Source: Scleroderma bovista
Taxonomy: Eukaryota; Basidiomycota; Agaricomycetes; Boletales; Sclerodermataceae
Direction of reading: 5' to 3'
DNA: 64,000 nucleotides
NCBI GenBank assembly: GCA_037178675.1
Contig: JAYMGJ010000004.1
Location: 19,022-83,021, forward strand
The translations under genes and the position numbers were made by a program. The notes beneath the pieces are model-generated. The model saw nothing but the letters and a program-made list of their open reading frames with translations, did not search any database and was not told where the DNA came from. The stretch's first letter is position 1. Every line of letters starts with the position of its first letter. Shown one piece after another: positions 60,766 to 64,000 of this stretch.

Positions 60766-60963
60766 CCAAGTTATTTATCACATGCAACCAGAATACCCTC
60801 CTGAGGATACCCAGTAGAACCACAGTGACATAGAGGACCCACAAATAATCGCTATATAATACTCTGTTTCCCTAAATACGTTACTTTCCTATGGCCTGTG
60901 GCACCGCGTCTTAGCACTTTTTGTTTGCTTGCAGTGGTATATAAATTTAGAATTCTCTCTCTC

Positions 60964-60980
60964 TCTCAGCCACTGATATC
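60964..60980 (+). repeat. Target-site duplication, right copy
   Basis: Identical to 54,941-54,957. The preceding TC tract (60,954-60,967) overlaps its first bases, so the exact 3' end of the element is ambiguous by a few nucleotides. Confidence 0.85.
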
Positions 60981-61535
60981 AACTTCAGATTTCTTGGAGC
61001 TTCCTCATCAGGAAATTGGGGAGGTGCTGGTATGACCAGACAAATCTGACAAATAGAAGTCAGCATGATATAAATGGATAATTACTTAGAAACCATTATC
61101 TTGTGCTGATCAATTGATGTCAGAAAGATGTATATTTGATCTTGCAATAACAGGAAGATACACCTATGATGAGGATATATACTTTCTGGGGGACATTTTA
61201 TGTTCTTATCATCCAGCTTGCAGTCTGATATCTATTGATAAAGTGTATGTAATAATTTTATTGGTCTGAACAAGGAATACCTATGGGTGTCATTGTGTCA
61301 TTGTGTGGTAATGCTATGATAAATATTGACCAGCCAGCATGCAAGAGCACAAGGCCATCAGCATCCAATTAGCTGACAGCATGTGACTGACTCTGTGCCA
61401 GTTTGTCCAACTCTAAGTCCAGTCCACTCCTCCCCCAGTTGGTCCAGTGTACCCAGTAGAGGGCACTCACTCCATAATATCAGTAAAAATTTAATTTATT
61501 AGAACTACTACGAATACAATACAAATAGCTAAGTA
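60981..61535. other. AT-rich intergenic DNA
   Basis: High AT content, many 'tgat' and 'agta' words, and no open frame of note. Composition differs clearly from the gene-bearing left part of the window. Confidence 0.5.
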
Positions 61536-61539
61536 ATAT

Positions 61540-62090
61540 GTTTGTACAGAGGGGATGGGAGTCGTTGCGTCATCACCGTTGGCGCTGGGGATAGGGACAG
61601 GAACAGGGGTCGTCATCGTCATTGCACGGGTGGCCATTGTTGGGGGCTGGATGTTGTTGTTGTTGTTGTTGGTGATTGCTGCGCCATCAACGCAGGTGGT
61701 GGTGGCAGTTGTTGTCATTGTCTGGTCACGGGGGCGTTGGTGGTAGGATGGTTGTTGTTGTCAGGTTGCGACGACAACGTTCATGGTGGGATGGTGGCCG
61801 CGATGCAGGTGGTGTGGTTGTCGTCGGGTCGCGACAACGCTGGCGGTGGGATGGTGACCGTGTCGTCGACGCAGGCCATGGTCATAGTCGGTGCTGTTGC
61901 TGGTAGTCGTTGTCATCATGTTGGCATTGGCTGTCGTCGCTGTCATCTGGTCGACAACACTGGTGGTGGCCATTGTCGTCGCCGTCATCCGTGGTGGGGC
62001 CATCATTGTCATCGCTGATGGTGGTGGTCGCGTCGACGACGCTGGTGGTGGTGGTGGTGAGATGGCTGTCAACGAGGCGTGTAGTGAAGC
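61540..62090. repeat. G/T-rich triplet low-complexity block
   Basis: Degenerate repeats of gtt, gtc, gtg and ggt (for example 'tgttgttgttgttgttg' near 61,652-61,670), with blocks such as 'gggatggtggccg' recurring. All frames on both strands are open for long distances simply because the triplets lack stops. Predicted peptides are Val/Gly- or Thr/Met-rich and not credible proteins. Confidence 0.75.
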
Positions 62091-62189
62091 CTTAGAAAAT
62101 ATTGATTGTTGAATATGCTGATATAATCATGTACACAAACACATGCACACACACACACTTCAAAAATGTCTATAAGTCTCCTCACTCTC

Positions 62190-63200
62190 TGTCTTCTACC
62201 ACCACCACCACCACCACCACACCATGCGTTGACCACCACCATCACCAGCGTCAACGACGATGCGGCCACCACCACCAATGTCAATGACAACACGACGACC
62301 ACCCCCAATGACAACACGACGACCACCCCCAACGACGACAACGACGCTGTAGAGACAGTCCTGTCTCTAGGTGTAGAATTGGTAGTACTGATACTGGACT
62401 CTTACCTTAGCTATGTAGGCTTGTACTTAGCTTACTAAGTAAAATTTTTTTCCCTCTTTCCTCTGTATATGTTTGATCTCAGTCCTGGAGTGACTGAACA
62501 CCTCTACTCTCCCTACTTCTTCTAGTCTCCCCAGTCCCTGGGAGCTCTGCCAGACCTCCAGAAGCCCCTGGGTCGAGCGTGCCTCACCTGAGGCAGCAGC
62601 AACACCCAACCCCCCCCTACAACGCGACCTCCACCCCCAACGTCGACAACGACGTGACCACCATCATCACCCATGTTGACGATGACGTGATCACCCACCA
62701 CCAATGTCAACATGGCCACCACCACACCCAATGTCAACGACAATGCGACCACCACCACCCTCAATGACAACAACACGACCACCCCCAACGTCGTCGATGC
62801 CGCGACCACCACCTCCAACATTGACAATGATGTGACCGCCATCACCACCCGCGTCATCGATGACGCGATCACCCACCACCAACGTTGATGACGCGACCAC
62901 CATCACCACCAACGTCGACGACAATGACGACCACCCCCAATGTTGACGATGACAATGCCACCACTACCCCCAATGTTGATGACCACCCCACCTGGACGAC
63001 GGCGACGTGACCACCACCCCCTACCACCCGCGTCGATAACACGGCCACCACCAGGCACCAATGATGATGACGACCCCCCCACCTGTGTTGTTGACGCAAC
63101 ACCAGCAATGATGACGACGACCTCGATGTGGCTGCTGCCACTACCCCCACCACCTGCATTGACATCGCGACCATTGACGATGACGACAATGATGACCTCA
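62190..63200. repeat. C/A-rich triplet low-complexity block, opposite polarity
   Basis: Degenerate cac, acc, aac and gac repeats in two arrays (62,190-62,350 and 62,590-63,200). The word family (gtcgacgacg, accaccaccatcacc, aatgttgacgatgac) is the reverse complement of the words in 61,540-62,090. The arrays are separated by about 240 bp of unique, AT-richer DNA. Open frames here (for example 62,940-63,308 +) are by-products of the repeats. Confidence 0.75.
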
Positions 63201-63239
63201 ATGTATATAATATATTTAGTCTCTGTTCTGCCCCCATTA

Positions 63240-64000
63240 GTGTACAATATTTATTCTTTTGTACTGTACAAAATTGAATATAAATTGATTAAGATGAATA
63301 TTGAATGAATTAAGGTGGCTGAAAATTAAGTACAGGCAATGAAGGTATGGGTACTATTGGCTTGTATGAGTACTTCTGGGACAGCTGGGACAGTAATAAC
63401 TTTCTGATAAATCTGATCTGGAGCATCAGAATGAAACTTATCTGAGCATGTACATCAGCAGGTATAATTATATATACATTTGAACACATTTAGCAGGGGT
63501 TGGGTTTTTGGTCATATATATCAGCAGGTATACTGGTGATCTGGCATGATAAAAAGAAGCAACCTGTCTAAATTGATCATAATCAAGTAGACTGATAAAG
63601 ATGTCCATCACTCAAACACTCCCAGAAAGTATATGACATGATCTAAGTGTATATCAGAATGATGCATGTGGATACACATGGAAAAAATGGTAATGCTATA
63701 TAAAGGTTGAGCAGACTCTCATCGATTTCCTGATGGCCTGTAGCAACAAAACTGGGGCAACAGCAACGGGGTAGCGCAAGCATACCTTAATAGCTAGTAG
63801 CTGGTTCTTGAAGTTGAGTTGTTTGTGAAGTAGTGAGTAATGAGAGAACAGTTGAACTGTATTGATCTGAGAAACTACTGGGAATCCTACAGGGTATATA
63901 TACCTGTGGTGCATGGTCTGTGCGTAGATAAGTATTATTCTCGCCTATTTCACCATATTCCCATATGTAGTAGGTGCAGTTTCCACCAGTAATCCGGTTG
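63240..64000. other. AT-rich DNA, no supported gene
   Basis: Contains 'tatatatac' stretches and short tandem words such as 'atcagcaggtata' (63,449 and 63,520). One 72-codon minus frame (63,696-63,914) has no recognisable content. Confidence 0.5.

Larger units (their letters stand above)
54958..60963 (+). mobile_element. Full-length non-LTR retrotransposon (LINE, Tad1/I-like with APE endonuclease and RNase H)
   Basis: A ~6.0 kb element bounded by a perfect 17-bp target-site duplication. It has a short 5' leader (54,958-55,013), ORF1 (zinc knuckles) and ORF2 (AP endonuclease, reverse transcriptase, RNase H, CCHC-like C-terminus), a ~400-bp 3' UTR with an internal duplication, and a TC-repeat tail (60,954-60,967). 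There are no long terminal repeats. Presence of RNase H and a multi-knuckle ORF1 matches the fungal Tad1 or related I-group clades. Coding capacity is broken by three TGA codons and one frameshift, so this copy cannot move on its own, but the clean ends indicate a recent insertion. Confidence 0.93.

Noticed and set aside
61542..63308. Several open frames of 60-160 codons in the triplet-repeat blocks
   Set aside because: They result from stop-free simple repeats and give Val/Gly, Thr/Met or Ser/Val low-complexity peptides in all frames.
1..64000. CRISPR arrays, prokaryotic operons or phage genes
   Set aside because: No regularly spaced direct repeats with spacers were seen, and all resolved host genes are intron-containing and eukaryotic.

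Overview
The window looks like nuclear DNA of a mushroom-forming basidiomycete (Agaricomycetes). The genes that can be resolved are split by many short introns (about 50-75 nt, GT..AG). A coatomer zeta gene and a septation-type F-BAR/SH3 gene sit beside lineage-specific families, including an I66-like protease inhibitor and expanded C2H2 proteins. A non-LTR retrotransposon with a fungal-type RNase H is also present. I saw no tRNA, rRNA, CRISPR or prokaryotic-style operon.

Layout. Positions 1-11,000 are a mosaic of old tandem duplications. Two ~3.5 kb units (about 150-3,812 and 3,820-7,330) each carry one intact four-exon gene for a small beta-trefoil-like (I66-like) inhibitor behind a 220-bp promoter block that is identical in the two copies. 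A third, badly decayed unit follows. It includes a duplicated piece of the F-BAR gene's 5' flank, an ABCB-type ABC-transporter relic (8,059-8,500) and two LINE fragments. Positions 11,078-14,833 hold the F-BAR/SH3 cytokinesis gene. Positions 15.6-17.1 kb hold a probable membrane protein and 20,354-21,061 the coatomer zeta gene, both on the minus strand. The stretch 21-27 kb is mostly non-coding or decayed.

Positions 27-52 kb form a cluster of two interleaved families. There are four paralogous C2H2-like zinc-finger proteins (27.1-29.6 +, 40.2-41.4 +, 43.4-45.3 -, 50.2-52.1 -) and two paralogous secreted 5'-nucleotidase-type metallophosphoesterases (29.8-32.8 - and 35.5-38.3 -).

Positions 54,958-60,963 are a full-length LINE flanked by a perfect 17-bp target-site duplication. 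It has an ORF1 with zinc knuckles and an ORF2 with endonuclease, reverse transcriptase and RNase H. It is disabled by three TGA codons, all explainable by CpG deamination, and by one slip in a poly-C run. Positions 61.5-63.2 kb are strand-asymmetric, triplet-rich low-complexity DNA whose G/T versus C/A polarity flips near 62.1 kb. The rest of the right end is AT-rich and looks gene-free.

The window combines core housekeeping functions (COPI trafficking, septation) with a fast-evolving accessory part (inhibitors, zinc-finger and nucleotidase paralogs, retroelement debris). No operon-like functional unit is evident. The most informative structures are the duplicated inhibitor loci with their frozen promoter, the interleaved zinc-finger/nucleotidase cluster, and the young LINE. 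Intron-exon models were made by eye and need transcript support.
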